Positions 33,444 through 41,673 of a stretch of DNA of 64,000 bases are shown piece by piece (position 1 is the stretch's first letter; each line of letters starts with the position of its first letter). The notes under the pieces were generated by a model that saw only the letters and a program-made list of their open reading frames with translations, ran no database searches and was not told the origin of the DNA. The stretch comes from Bacteroidales bacterium (lineage in GTDB: Bacteria; Bacteroidota; Bacteroidia; Bacteroidales; F082): contig JANJXG010000040.1 of NCBI GenBank assembly GCA_024709145.1, positions 1 through 64,000 of the forward strand. Reading direction: 5' to 3'. Both the position numbers and the translations under genes were made by a program.

Positions 33444-34520
33444 TTATTGTTTGTAGACAAAAGCATTAATATTCATTCCGGCGCCAACCGAGGCAAACAG
33501 GAGCATATCTCCTGAATTAATTTTATGATTTTCCAGCTGATTTTTCAGAATCATGTCATAAAGTGTTGGGACGGTTGCAACAGAACTGTTTCCTAATGTT
33601 TGAATGTTCATCGGCATCATCTCAGCAGTGTTCACACGAAGTTGATATTGCCTGAAAAACCGCTGCACAATCGCTTCATCCATTTTTTCATTGGCCTGGT
33701 GAATCAGGATTTTTTTCAAATCATGGATTGATATTCCCGAACGATCCATGGCAAGTTTCATTGCCAAAGGAACCTGAGTGAGAGAATATTCATAGATTTT
33801 TCTACCTAACATTTTGATATATTTAATGTTAGGATCATGATCAGGAGAATTTGATTTGCCAAAGTACAGATAACCAACTTCTTCGTCAGTATGAGAGGCA
33901 AAAGAAAAGGACAATAATCCTCTTTGCTGGTCTTCCTCAAGTGCTTCGACAACGGCTGCACCAGCGCCATCGCTGAAAATCATTGTATCTCTGTCGTATT
34001 TATCCACTACTCTTGAGAGGGTCTCACTACCAATAACAAGGCATTTTCGGGCCATTCCTGAACGGATAAAAGCATGAGCCTGAATCATTCCCTGGACCCA
34101 ACCCGGACAACCGAAAATGATATCATAAGGAATGCACGACGGATTTTTAATGCCTAAGGTGTTTTTTACCCGTGATGCGATACTTGGGAGGATATCGGTT
34201 TGGATACTGTCGGGCATAACATTTCCGAAATTGTGGGCCACAATGATCTGATCGATGGTTTCGGGGTCAACACCAGATGTTTTAATCGCTTCAAGAGCTG
34301 CTTTGGCGGCCATATCAGCATTGTTGACAGTTGGTTCAGCCCACCTTCTTTCGTAGATACCTGTGATATCACGAAATTTCCTGGTAACTTCTTCTCCCGA
34401 AGAATCGACGAGGCTATGATCTTTTTCAAAAAACACCTGTTTTGTAAAAGCTGCATTGCTAATAACCGTCGGAGGAATAAAACTTCCAGTTCCGGTAATT
34501 ACAGTGTTCAGATAGCTCAT
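33444..34520 (-). CDS. 3-oxoacyl-ACP synthase III (FabH-like)
   Basis: 358 residues, somewhat longer than typical FabH (about 320). The catalytic triad is complete: Cys138 in FGCPGWVQG, His274 in LIHQANEK and Asn311 in TLGNSSVA. The enzyme condenses an acyl-CoA starter with malonyl-ACP. It is not inside a fatty-acid gene cluster here, so it may be either the housekeeping initiator or a paralogue for a specialised lipid or pigment. A CoA-binding-protein gene lies downstream. No convincing promoter box was found in front of it. Confidence 0.9.
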   Translation of the reverse strand: MSYLNTVITGTGSFIPPTVISNAAFTKQVFFEKDHSLVDSSGEEVTRKFRDITGIYERRWAEPTVNNADMAAKAALEAIKTSGVDPETIDQIIVAHNFGNVMPDSIQTDILPSIASRVKNTLGIKNPSCIPYDIIFGCPGWVQGMIQAHAFIRSGMARKCLVIGSETLSRVVDKYDRDTMIFSDGAGAAVVEALEEDQQRGLLSFSFASHTDEEVGYLYFGKSNSPDHDPNIKYIKMLGRKIYEYSLTQVPLAMKLAMDRSGISIHDLKKILIHQANEKMDEAIVQRFFRQYQLRVNTAEMMPMNIQTLGNSSVATVPTLYDMILKNQLENHKINSGDMLLFASVGAGMNINAFVYKQ

Positions 34521-34683
34521 TATTATAAATTATGTTAGTTAACAGTTGCAGAGTAAATTAGCCATTTTAATCCTTTATGAATGGATAAAAATACGGTCGC
34601 CAAAGGTAGTTTGTTTATTTATTAGATAGCTATAATTTTTCAATCTAAGTAAGTAATTCCTGTAAATACGCCTCAAAGTATGT

Positions 34684-34691
34684 TAATTTTG
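34684..34691 (+). promoter_or_regulatory. Putative -7 box of the BNR/PKD T9SS gene
   Basis: TAATTTTG, about 94 nt before ATG 34785. No -33 TTG at the expected distance. Confidence 0.4.
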
Positions 34692-34784
34692 CCGTTAGTT
34701 TTTTTAGATTGACGTTAAACTGGATGACATATCAGTGTGAATATGAAAGCCGGATATTTGAAATGCATTAAACAGAAGAATGAT

Positions 34785-37700
34785 ATGAAATTTACTTTGA
34801 AGACTTCGCTCATCGTTTTACTATTGGTTTTGTTTGTCAGAGTGGGATTTGCTCAACAAGCTGACACAGCTGATTTTCCGTATTGGATCGAAATGATGCA
34901 GGATGAAAAAGCCAACTTTTTTGAAACGAGGACTGCTTTTGAAAAATACTGGCAAAACCGTGAAATTACCAAAGGCAGTGGATATAAACCATTTAAGCGA
35001 TGGGAGTACATGATGCAACAACGCGTTGATAATCAAGGTAACCGACCTGCCGCAAACCGCGAGATGAAGGCTTTGCAAAGAATTAAAGACCAAAATCAGG
35101 TTTTAAGTGCCGGAAAAGGTGAATGGACTGCACTTGGACCATTCACTGTTCCATCTGGCTACAATGGTTATCGGGGATTAGGACGTTTAAATGCCATTGG
35201 GTTTGATCCTTCGAATCCGGATAAGTTGTATGTTGGAGCCCCGGCCGGAGGTTTATGGATGACAGAAAATCATGGTGGAAGCTGGCAAGTTTTAACTGAC
35301 CATCTTCCTACTTTGGGTGTTTCTTCTATTGCAATAGACCGCACAAATTCATCAGTTATCATGATAGGAACAGGCGACCGGGATGCTGGTGATGCTCCCG
35401 GACTTGGTGTTTGGCGGAGTATTGACGGAGGAGTGAACTGGGAGAGCTGGAGTAATGGTATCGGTGAGGCTACGGTCGGCAGGCTTGTTCAGGATCCGGA
35501 AGAGGCTCAAATTTTCCTGGCTGCTGCCAGTAACGGTCTGTATCGCTCAACCGATGGCGGTGCCAGTTGGATAAGATCCAGGACAGGAAATTTCAAGGAA
35601 GTCGTTTTTCATCCAACCAACAGAATGATTGTATATGCAGCATCGGGGGGTGTTTTCTACAGGTCAACAGATAATGGTGAAACATTTACCTCCATCTCAA
35701 ATGGTTTACCCGGTGGTTCGAGAGCTGTGATTGGTGTGTCAACTGCATCACCTGACATAGTGTATTGCCTGATCACCAATTCTGAATCCTTCAAAGGATT
35801 ATACAGGTCGCTGGATGCAGGCTTGTCGTTTGAAATGAGATCAAATTCGCCAAACATCATGTCGTGGGATTGTAACGGCGGAAGTGGTGGTCAGGCCTGG
35901 TATGACCTTGATATTGCTGTTGATCCAATGGATGCAAACAACGTAATCGCAGGCGGTGTCAATAGCTTCAAATCGACTGATGGTGGTCTGAACTGGACAA
36001 TCAGGTCGCATTGGTATGGCGGTTGCGGAGTGCAATCTGTTCATGCTGATTTGCATATTTTGGAATATAACCCACTGAACAACCGACTATATGTCGGTAA
36101 TGATGGTGGATTCTACTGGACTGAAAATGGCGGTGTTAACTGGACAGAGATTTCAAATGGATTGGTCATTAGTCAGGCATACAAAATTGGACAAAGCCAA
36201 ACGAAACCAAACTTTGTCATCAACGGATATCAGGATAATGGAACAAGTGTCATCAACAACAGCAATTGGTTTGCAGTAGGTGGAGGTGATGGAATGGAAT
36301 GTGCTTATGATCCCCAGGATGAAAGATATAGCTACTCAACCGTTTATTATGGGGAAATCACCAGGATTTTTAACAACAACGGGCAAGGCACCATTGCAGG
36401 CAATGGGACGAATGGGATTACAGAAGAAGGTGGATGGGTAACACCTTTTCTAATTGATCATTTCGACGGTAATACCATGTTCGTCGGATATAAAAATGTT
36501 TGGAGAAGTAATAACATCAAAGCCAGCAGCACTGGTGGAGTAGATTGGGAAAAAATCAGCGCTTTCGGAAATACCAACCTCGATCAAATGGATCAATCCC
36601 GTGTCAACACCAACCTATTATATGCGTCATCTGGCAACAGACTTTATTTAACAGAGAATGCAAAATCTTCACAAGTCAGCTGGGAGGTTTTAACACCAAT
36701 GCTTCCGACAACTTCTGCCATCACAGCCATAGAGGCTCATCCCACGGATGAAAATGTTGTCTACATAGCCCAGCAAAGCCGGATTTTCAAATCATCGGAT
36801 AAAGGTCATACCTGGTCTGAGATATCTGCAAATTTGCTAGATATTCAAATCAGCACCATTGCCATTTATCGCAACAGCAATGAGGGAATTTACCTCGGAA
36901 CAGATATTGGTGTTTTTTATCGGGAATCGGGAATGGAAAACTGGATGTTATACAGTGACGGTTTACCTGCCAGCGTGAAGGTTACAGAAATCGAAATTTA
37001 CTATGATCCCTTGAATCCGCAAAATGATCTTGTAAGAGCAGGAACCTATGGACGCGGCTTGTGGAGCGCTTCGCCTGTTGTAGGTGCTGTTACGGCAAAT
37101 TTTCAGGCATCGGTTTCTATACTTAGTGCAGGCTGCATGGTTGATTTTACTGATTTGACACAGGGTACACCTTTCACCTGGGAGTGGACTTTTGAAGGCG
37201 GGAATCCGGCCTCCAGCCAGCTCCAGCACCCTCAAGACATCCAGTATAGCACAGAGGGCTCCTTCGATGTGACACTCACTGTTACCAATTCATTGGGAAG
37301 TGATACTTATGTTTGTGAAGATTGCATCACGGTTGGACCGGCAGCTAATCCAACGGTGAATTTTGAAGCTACCTCAACTCAGGGTTGTGCCGGACTCATT
37401 GTTTATTTTAATGACCTGACAGAAAATTGTCCTGAAATGTGGATTTGGGATTTCACACCTACATCGGTTACCTATCTTGAGGGTACATCTAATTTGTCGC
37501 AGAATCCTGTTGTCAGATTTGAAGAGAATACGCACTATGATGTTCGGCTGACCGCATCTAACAGCAATGGAGTCAACACTTTACTTAAGGAAGATTTCGT
37601 TCAGCTGGGTGGTTATCCCTTGCCTTATTCAGAAGATTTTGAAGACGGAACTTTGACAACGAAATCGTGGCTGATCAACAATCCTGACAACGGGAAAACA

Positions 37701-38417
37701 TGGACTTTGCAGCAATTACAAAATGATAACCAAGTGGTTTGGATGAATTTTTTCAATTATACTTCCTTCCAGCAACGCGATTATCTTATAAGTCCGCCAC
37801 TCGATTTAACAGGCGTCGAAAATGCATCTCTTTCCTTTCAATATGCTTATTCCCAACGTTATGCACAGGTTGATTCACTCATTATCAGTATTTCCGCCGA
37901 CTGCGGTAATACATGGCAACGTGTTTATGCCAATGGTCCTGATGGACAGGGTATTTTTGAGACAGCGCAACCATCGATAACATCTTTTGTGCCTCTGACC
38001 GATGAAGACTGGTGCTTTGCCGGTAGTTACGGAGCAGACTGCCCGGTCATTGACCTGAACGATTATGTTGGATTAACAGGCATCAAAATCCGATTTGAGA
38101 CCTATAATCAGTACGGAAATAATCTTTACCTGGATCAGGTTATTGTTTCATCCTACACATCCGTAGTGGATAATGATGTAAATGATGCTCTATTTAGCTT
38201 TTATCCAAATCCGGCTGGAAGTACACTAACAATTTCTACATCAGACGCATTTGTAGGTAAAGTGATACAAATCAGTGACTTGAATGGCAAAGTTGTTAGA
38301 AAGACTGTACTTTCTGACAAAACAGTTAATTTGTCTCTTACCGATTTGAAAAGTGGAGTGTATACGATTGGAATCAACGGAGAGTCAAAAAGTCTTAAGA
38401 AACTTCTGGTTCAATAA
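34785..38417 (+). CDS. Large T9SS-secreted protein: BNR/sortilin-like propeller, two PKD domains, jelly roll
   Basis: 1210 residues from ATG 34785, chosen over 34737 because it gives a signal peptide (MKFTLKTSLIVLLLVLFVRVGFAQ). Residues about 85-755 hold many BNR/Asp-box motifs (SxDxGxxW forms such as STDGGASW, STDGGLNW, SSDKGHTW), predicting one or more beta-propellers. Two PKD-like domains follow (about 764-850 and 855-940; WEWTFEGGNPASS), then a jelly-roll adhesion-like domain (about 942-1125; YLISPPLDLTG, EDWCFAGSYGADC) and a type A T9SS domain (FYPNPAGSTL ... LKKLLVQ). It is exported to the surface; propellers of this kind often bind glycans or proteins. True sialidase activity is not indicated. 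The next gene shares its C-terminal half. Confidence 0.88.
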   Translation: MKFTLKTSLIVLLLVLFVRVGFAQQADTADFPYWIEMMQDEKANFFETRTAFEKYWQNREITKGSGYKPFKRWEYMMQQRVDNQGNRPAANREMKALQRIKDQNQVLSAGKGEWTALGPFTVPSGYNGYRGLGRLNAIGFDPSNPDKLYVGAPAGGLWMTENHGGSWQVLTDHLPTLGVSSIAIDRTNSSVIMIGTGDRDAGDAPGLGVWRSIDGGVNWESWSNGIGEATVGRLVQDPEEAQIFLAAASNGLYRSTDGGASWIRSRTGNFKEVVFHPTNRMIVYAASGGVFYRSTDNGETFTSISNGLPGGSRAVIGVSTASPDIVYCLITNSESFKGLYRSLDAGLSFEMRSNSPNIMSWDCNGGSGGQAWYDLDIAVDPMDANNVIAGGVNSFKSTDGGLNWTIRSHWYGGCGVQSVHADLHILEYNPLNNRLYVGNDGGFYWTENGGVNWTEISNGLVISQAYKIGQSQTKPNFVINGYQDNGTSVINNSNWFAVGGGDGMECAYDPQDERYSYSTVYYGEITRIFNNNGQGTIAGNGTNGITEEGGWVTPFLIDHFDGNTMFVGYKNVWRSNNIKASSTGGVDWEKISAFGNTNLDQMDQSRVNTNLLYASSGNRLYLTENAKSSQVSWEVLTPMLPTTSAITAIEAHPTDENVVYIAQQSRIFKSSDKGHTWSEISANLLDIQISTIAIYRNSNEGIYLGTDIGVFYRESGMENWMLYSDGLPASVKVTEIEIYYDPLNPQNDLVRAGTYGRGLWSASPVVGAVTANFQASVSILSAGCMVDFTDLTQGTPFTWEWTFEGGNPASSQLQHPQDIQYSTEGSFDVTLTVTNSLGSDTYVCEDCITVGPAANPTVNFEATSTQGCAGLIVYFNDLTENCPEMWIWDFTPTSVTYLEGTSNLSQNPVVRFEENTHYDVRLTASNSNGVNTLLKEDFVQLGGYPLPYSEDFEDGTLTTKSWLINNPDNGKTWTLQQLQNDNQVVWMNFFNYTSFQQRDYLISPPLDLTGVENASLSFQYAYSQRYAQVDSLIISISADCGNTWQRVYANGPDGQGIFETAQPSITSFVPLTDEDWCFAGSYGADCPVIDLNDYVGLTGIKIRFETYNQYGNNLYLDQVIVSSYTSVVDNDVNDALFSFYPNPAGSTLTISTSDAFVGKVIQISDLNGKVVRKTVLSDKTVNLSLTDLKSGVYTIGINGESKSLKKLLVQ

Positions 38418-38432
38418 TATAATACCCAGGAC

Positions 38433-38476
38433 AAAAAGAAAGGTTTTGCAGGATTTCAGGCAAAACCTTTCTTTTT
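38433..38476 (+). terminator. Strong intrinsic terminator between the two T9SS genes
   Basis: A perfect 17-bp stem (38433-38449 with 38460-38476) around a 10-nt loop. The 3' arm itself ends in a T-rich tract, as expected for a terminator, 16 bp after the stop codon. The next gene starts from its own promoter box. Confidence 0.9.
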
Positions 38477-38480
38477 AATC

Positions 38481-38488
38481 TATATTTG
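38481..38488 (+). promoter_or_regulatory. Putative -7 box of the second PKD T9SS gene
   Basis: TATATTTG, immediately after the terminator and 20 nt before ATG 38508. The -33 region overlaps the terminator stem and shows no TTG. Confidence 0.45.
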
Positions 38489-38507
38489 CAACCCAAACAT
38501 ACATCAG

Positions 38508-41402
38508 ATGAAATACTTAGATTTTTTTAGATTCTTCCTGTTCGTTATTCTTTTCACAGTTATTTCAGGAAATCTTTCAGCACAAGAAGTTTTCAAAGGC
38601 AAGGCAGAAGCTTTTTCGAAACGAAACATCCGTCAAATGTTGGATGAAGACAGCCTATACAGAACCCTTTATCAGGAAAGTTACAAAAAACCAAATCCGG
38701 TTATTTATTCTCCGGTTATTGAAGTTAACCCTTCTGAAGTTACAGATTCAGAGATACTTACTGCCACACCTGATTACAGGCTTCAACAGAACTCCCCGAT
38801 GCCCGACACCACTTTTGATGCCCTCTACGATTCCGGAAATTCTATTCCGCCAGATGTAAATGGTGCTCCCGGTCCTGATCATTTGATGGTTACGCTAAAC
38901 ACTGAAGTCAGAATCCAGGACCGTATAGGGACAGAAATCAACACCTTATCATTAGGACTGTTTTGGAATAGCCTACCCGGCGGTAATACCTTTGATCCTA
39001 AAATTTTATATGATTTTGAAGAGGACCGGTGGATTTTTGTTACCTGCGCAGGAAGTACGCCAGGCGATAGCAGGATATACATGGGTGTTTCAGCCAATTC
39101 CGATCCAACGGGTGATTGGTTTTTATATTCCTACATTGCAGATCCTCAAAACGAAGTTTGGTTTGATTATCCAAGCATGGGCTTTAACGGTAAATGGATT
39201 GTGGTGTCGGGAAATATGTTTGGCAACGGAAATTACCGCACTGTCTACGTTTTTGATAAACAGGCGATGTATAACGGAGATGCTGAGCCACAATTTACAC
39301 GTTTTTCTACCACGCAGGGATTTACGCTGGTGCCAGCCATCACTTATGATGCCGGCGAGGAAAATATTTACCTCGTTTCGGCTGCCAATGGCAATCAGGG
39401 TGGAATGGGATATATCACTCTGTTTAAGGTTCAGGGAGCTGTGGATAACCCGCAATTCAGTCTGGTTGGCCAGATTGGCACAAATCAGCCCTGGGCTGGT
39501 GGTGTGGGAGGCAGTGGTGATTTTTTACCGCAACTTGGTTCCGATCAATTGATCAATGCTGTTGATCACCGAATGGAGAATGTGATTTTCAGGAACAACA
39601 AAATCTGGGCAGTTCACCATGTTTTTTTGCCGGCTGACAATCCAACAAGAGCTGCAGTTCAATGGTGGAATATAAGCCCGGAAGGCAGTATCATCCAAAG
39701 GGGGCGTGTTGACGATCCTTCCGGGACGATGTCTTATGCATTTGCGACAGTGGCAGTTAACCATTTTGAAGATATGATTATCGGACACGGTATTTTTTCT
39801 GCCAACCAATTCGCCGGAGCCGGATATTCTTATAAAGCCAATGCAGATCCTGATAACTCCATCAGAATGCCTTACCAGTATAAAGAAGGTCTTGCCCCTT
39901 ATTATAAAACCTTTGGCGGAGGACGAAATCGCTGGGGCGATTACAGCGCTACCATGCTTGATCCTGTGAATAGTGTCGATTTTTGGGTCTTACAGGAATA
40001 TGCTGAGCTCCCTTCAGGCGGAGATCGTTGGGGTACGTGGTGGGCCTATGTTAAAATACCATTCGCTCCTGAAGCAAATTTTGCTGCCAGCCAAACAACC
40101 ATTCCACTGGGTGAAAGCATTGATTTTACTGATCTTTCTGTTGGTGTTCCTCAAAATTGGAGCTGGACTTTCGAAGGAGCAAATCCAACGAATTCGAACC
40201 TTCAGAATCCATCAGGAGTGAATTACCCTGTTGAAGGAACTTTTGATGTCAGCCTTAACGTAAACAATGATTTTGGTAGCAGTACTTTTGTTTTGGAAAA
40301 CTATATTACTGTTAGTGCGAGTTTGTTGCCGGATGTAGCCTTTTCGGCTGATAAGGACATTGTATGCACCAATGAAGTTGTTACTTTTACTGATGAAACA
40401 CTTTATATGCCAGTAAGTTGGGAGTGGACATTTACCCCTTCAACAGTAACATTTGTCAACGGAACGGATCAGTTTTCTCAAAATCCTCAAGTTGTTTTCA
40501 ACGAAGCGGCTTCGTACTCTGTAACTTTATCAACCAACAATTTGAATGGCAACGCTGTTGAAACAAAGTTTGATTTTGTCAAAGCAGGCGGTATGATGGT
40601 TCCTTTGGTCGAGCAGTTTAACGAGCAGGGATTTGAGTCCAATCAATGGAAACGAGTTAACCCGGATTTAAAAATGACATGGGAAATTACAGAAGTACAG
40701 GGTCTTACGGAAACAAATCAGGCTGCTTTTGTTGATTTTCTTCATTATTATGCCATTGGCGAACGCGACCGATTGGTAAGCCCGCCACTGGATTTAAGAA
40801 ATTTCCAGAACATGTCACTTGGTTTTAAACATGCTTATGCACGAAGAATTCCCCAAATTGCAGACTCACTGATTGTTTTAATATCAGATAATTGCGGGCA
40901 ATCCTGGACGCGACTCTTTGCTGATGCTGAGAATGGAACAGGTAATTTCGCAACACATCCGCAATCAGAAGGTTTTGTTCCGGTTGTCAGGGAAGATTGG
41001 TGTGGTGCCGGTTATGGTGCACCATGCCAGCAACTTGATATTTCAAACTGGGCTGGTAAATCGGATGTACTCATCGCATTCGAAACCTGGAGTGGTTACG
41101 GAAATCCTTTGTATATTACTGATATCGAAGTTAGTGCAACAGTTGGGAATAATTCGCAATTGCAGACTGGAAAGTTAATCCTTCAGCCCAATCCGGCCAA
41201 AGGGGTCGTTACCGTTCAAATGTCAGGGTTTACCAAATTAGATGAAGTTTCCGTTTATTCGACTGAAGGAAAGAGAATAATTCAACAGAAAAATTTTCTG
41301 AACGGATCGCAATTGAATATCTCATCTTTAAAGTCAGGGCTTTATCACATCGAATTGCGCCATGGTAATGAAACGATTCAGAAAAAACTTGTAGTAGAAT
41401 AG
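38508..41402 (+). CDS. T9SS-secreted protein: unknown N-terminal domain, two PKD domains, jelly roll
   Basis: 964 residues with a signal peptide (about 1-25, ending LSAQ). Residues about 95-510 form a large beta-rich domain (PPDVNGAPGPDHLMVTLN, DFEEDRWIFV, NRWGDYSATMLDP) that I do not assign to a family. Two PKD-like domains follow (about 521-605 and 607-690), then a jelly-roll domain (about 694-880; RLVSPPLDLRN, EDWCGAGYGAPC) and a T9SS type A domain (LQPNPAKGVV ... GLYHIELR ... KKLVVE). The part after residue 520 is clearly homologous to the same region of the upstream gene, while the N-terminal halves differ. A surface or secreted role is likely; no catalytic residues were recognised. Confidence 0.87.
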   Translation: MKYLDFFRFFLFVILFTVISGNLSAQEVFKGKAEAFSKRNIRQMLDEDSLYRTLYQESYKKPNPVIYSPVIEVNPSEVTDSEILTATPDYRLQQNSPMPDTTFDALYDSGNSIPPDVNGAPGPDHLMVTLNTEVRIQDRIGTEINTLSLGLFWNSLPGGNTFDPKILYDFEEDRWIFVTCAGSTPGDSRIYMGVSANSDPTGDWFLYSYIADPQNEVWFDYPSMGFNGKWIVVSGNMFGNGNYRTVYVFDKQAMYNGDAEPQFTRFSTTQGFTLVPAITYDAGEENIYLVSAANGNQGGMGYITLFKVQGAVDNPQFSLVGQIGTNQPWAGGVGGSGDFLPQLGSDQLINAVDHRMENVIFRNNKIWAVHHVFLPADNPTRAAVQWWNISPEGSIIQRGRVDDPSGTMSYAFATVAVNHFEDMIIGHGIFSANQFAGAGYSYKANADPDNSIRMPYQYKEGLAPYYKTFGGGRNRWGDYSATMLDPVNSVDFWVLQEYAELPSGGDRWGTWWAYVKIPFAPEANFAASQTTIPLGESIDFTDLSVGVPQNWSWTFEGANPTNSNLQNPSGVNYPVEGTFDVSLNVNNDFGSSTFVLENYITVSASLLPDVAFSADKDIVCTNEVVTFTDETLYMPVSWEWTFTPSTVTFVNGTDQFSQNPQVVFNEAASYSVTLSTNNLNGNAVETKFDFVKAGGMMVPLVEQFNEQGFESNQWKRVNPDLKMTWEITEVQGLTETNQAAFVDFLHYYAIGERDRLVSPPLDLRNFQNMSLGFKHAYARRIPQIADSLIVLISDNCGQSWTRLFADAENGTGNFATHPQSEGFVPVVREDWCGAGYGAPCQQLDISNWAGKSDVLIAFETWSGYGNPLYITDIEVSATVGNNSQLQTGKLILQPNPAKGVVTVQMSGFTKLDEVSVYSTEGKRIIQQKNFLNGSQLNISSLKSGLYHIELRHGNETIQKKLVVE

Positions 41403-41428
41403 TTTTTCTTGAAGATTGCTGATCAAGG

Positions 41429-41458
41429 GCCGGAAACTACCAATTTCCGGCTTTTTTT
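41429..41458 (+). terminator. Intrinsic terminator after the second PKD T9SS gene
   Basis: GCCGGAAA (41429-41436) pairs with TTTCCGGC (41444-41451) and is followed by seven T. Confidence 0.9.
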
Positions 41459-41587
41459 GTCCTAATCCTACGCATTGAATACTTATGTCGTTCTTTTTCG
41501 CTTGATAATTTAATTTACACCGGGTGCCTGATTTGCTGTTTGATCCTTTTCCTTCCTACAGATTTTAAGCAAGGGAAACGAAAAGCT

Positions 41588-41618
41588 TTGTGAATTCCCG
41601 TTAACTTTAATAATTTTG
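41588..41618 (+). promoter_or_regulatory. Bacteroidota-type promoter of the S9 peptidase gene
   Basis: TTG (41588-41590), a 20-bp spacer and TAATTTTG (41611-41618). The transcript would start near 41625, about 50 nt before ATG 41674. Confidence 0.72.
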
Positions 41619-41673
41619 AGCATTCTTTTAATCGTTGGACAGTGTTCCATTTTCATTCACCTAGTCTTCATTT

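Noticed and set aside
34785-38417. Sialidase function for the BNR-repeat protein
   Set aside because: Asp-box motifs occur in many propeller proteins; the sialidase catalytic set (FRIP motif and arginine triad) was not seen.
38992-39552. Plus-strand open frame of 186 codons inside the second PKD T9SS gene
   Set aside because: It lies in another frame of a well-supported gene, has no promoter or family match, and its composition is that of a frame-shifted shadow.
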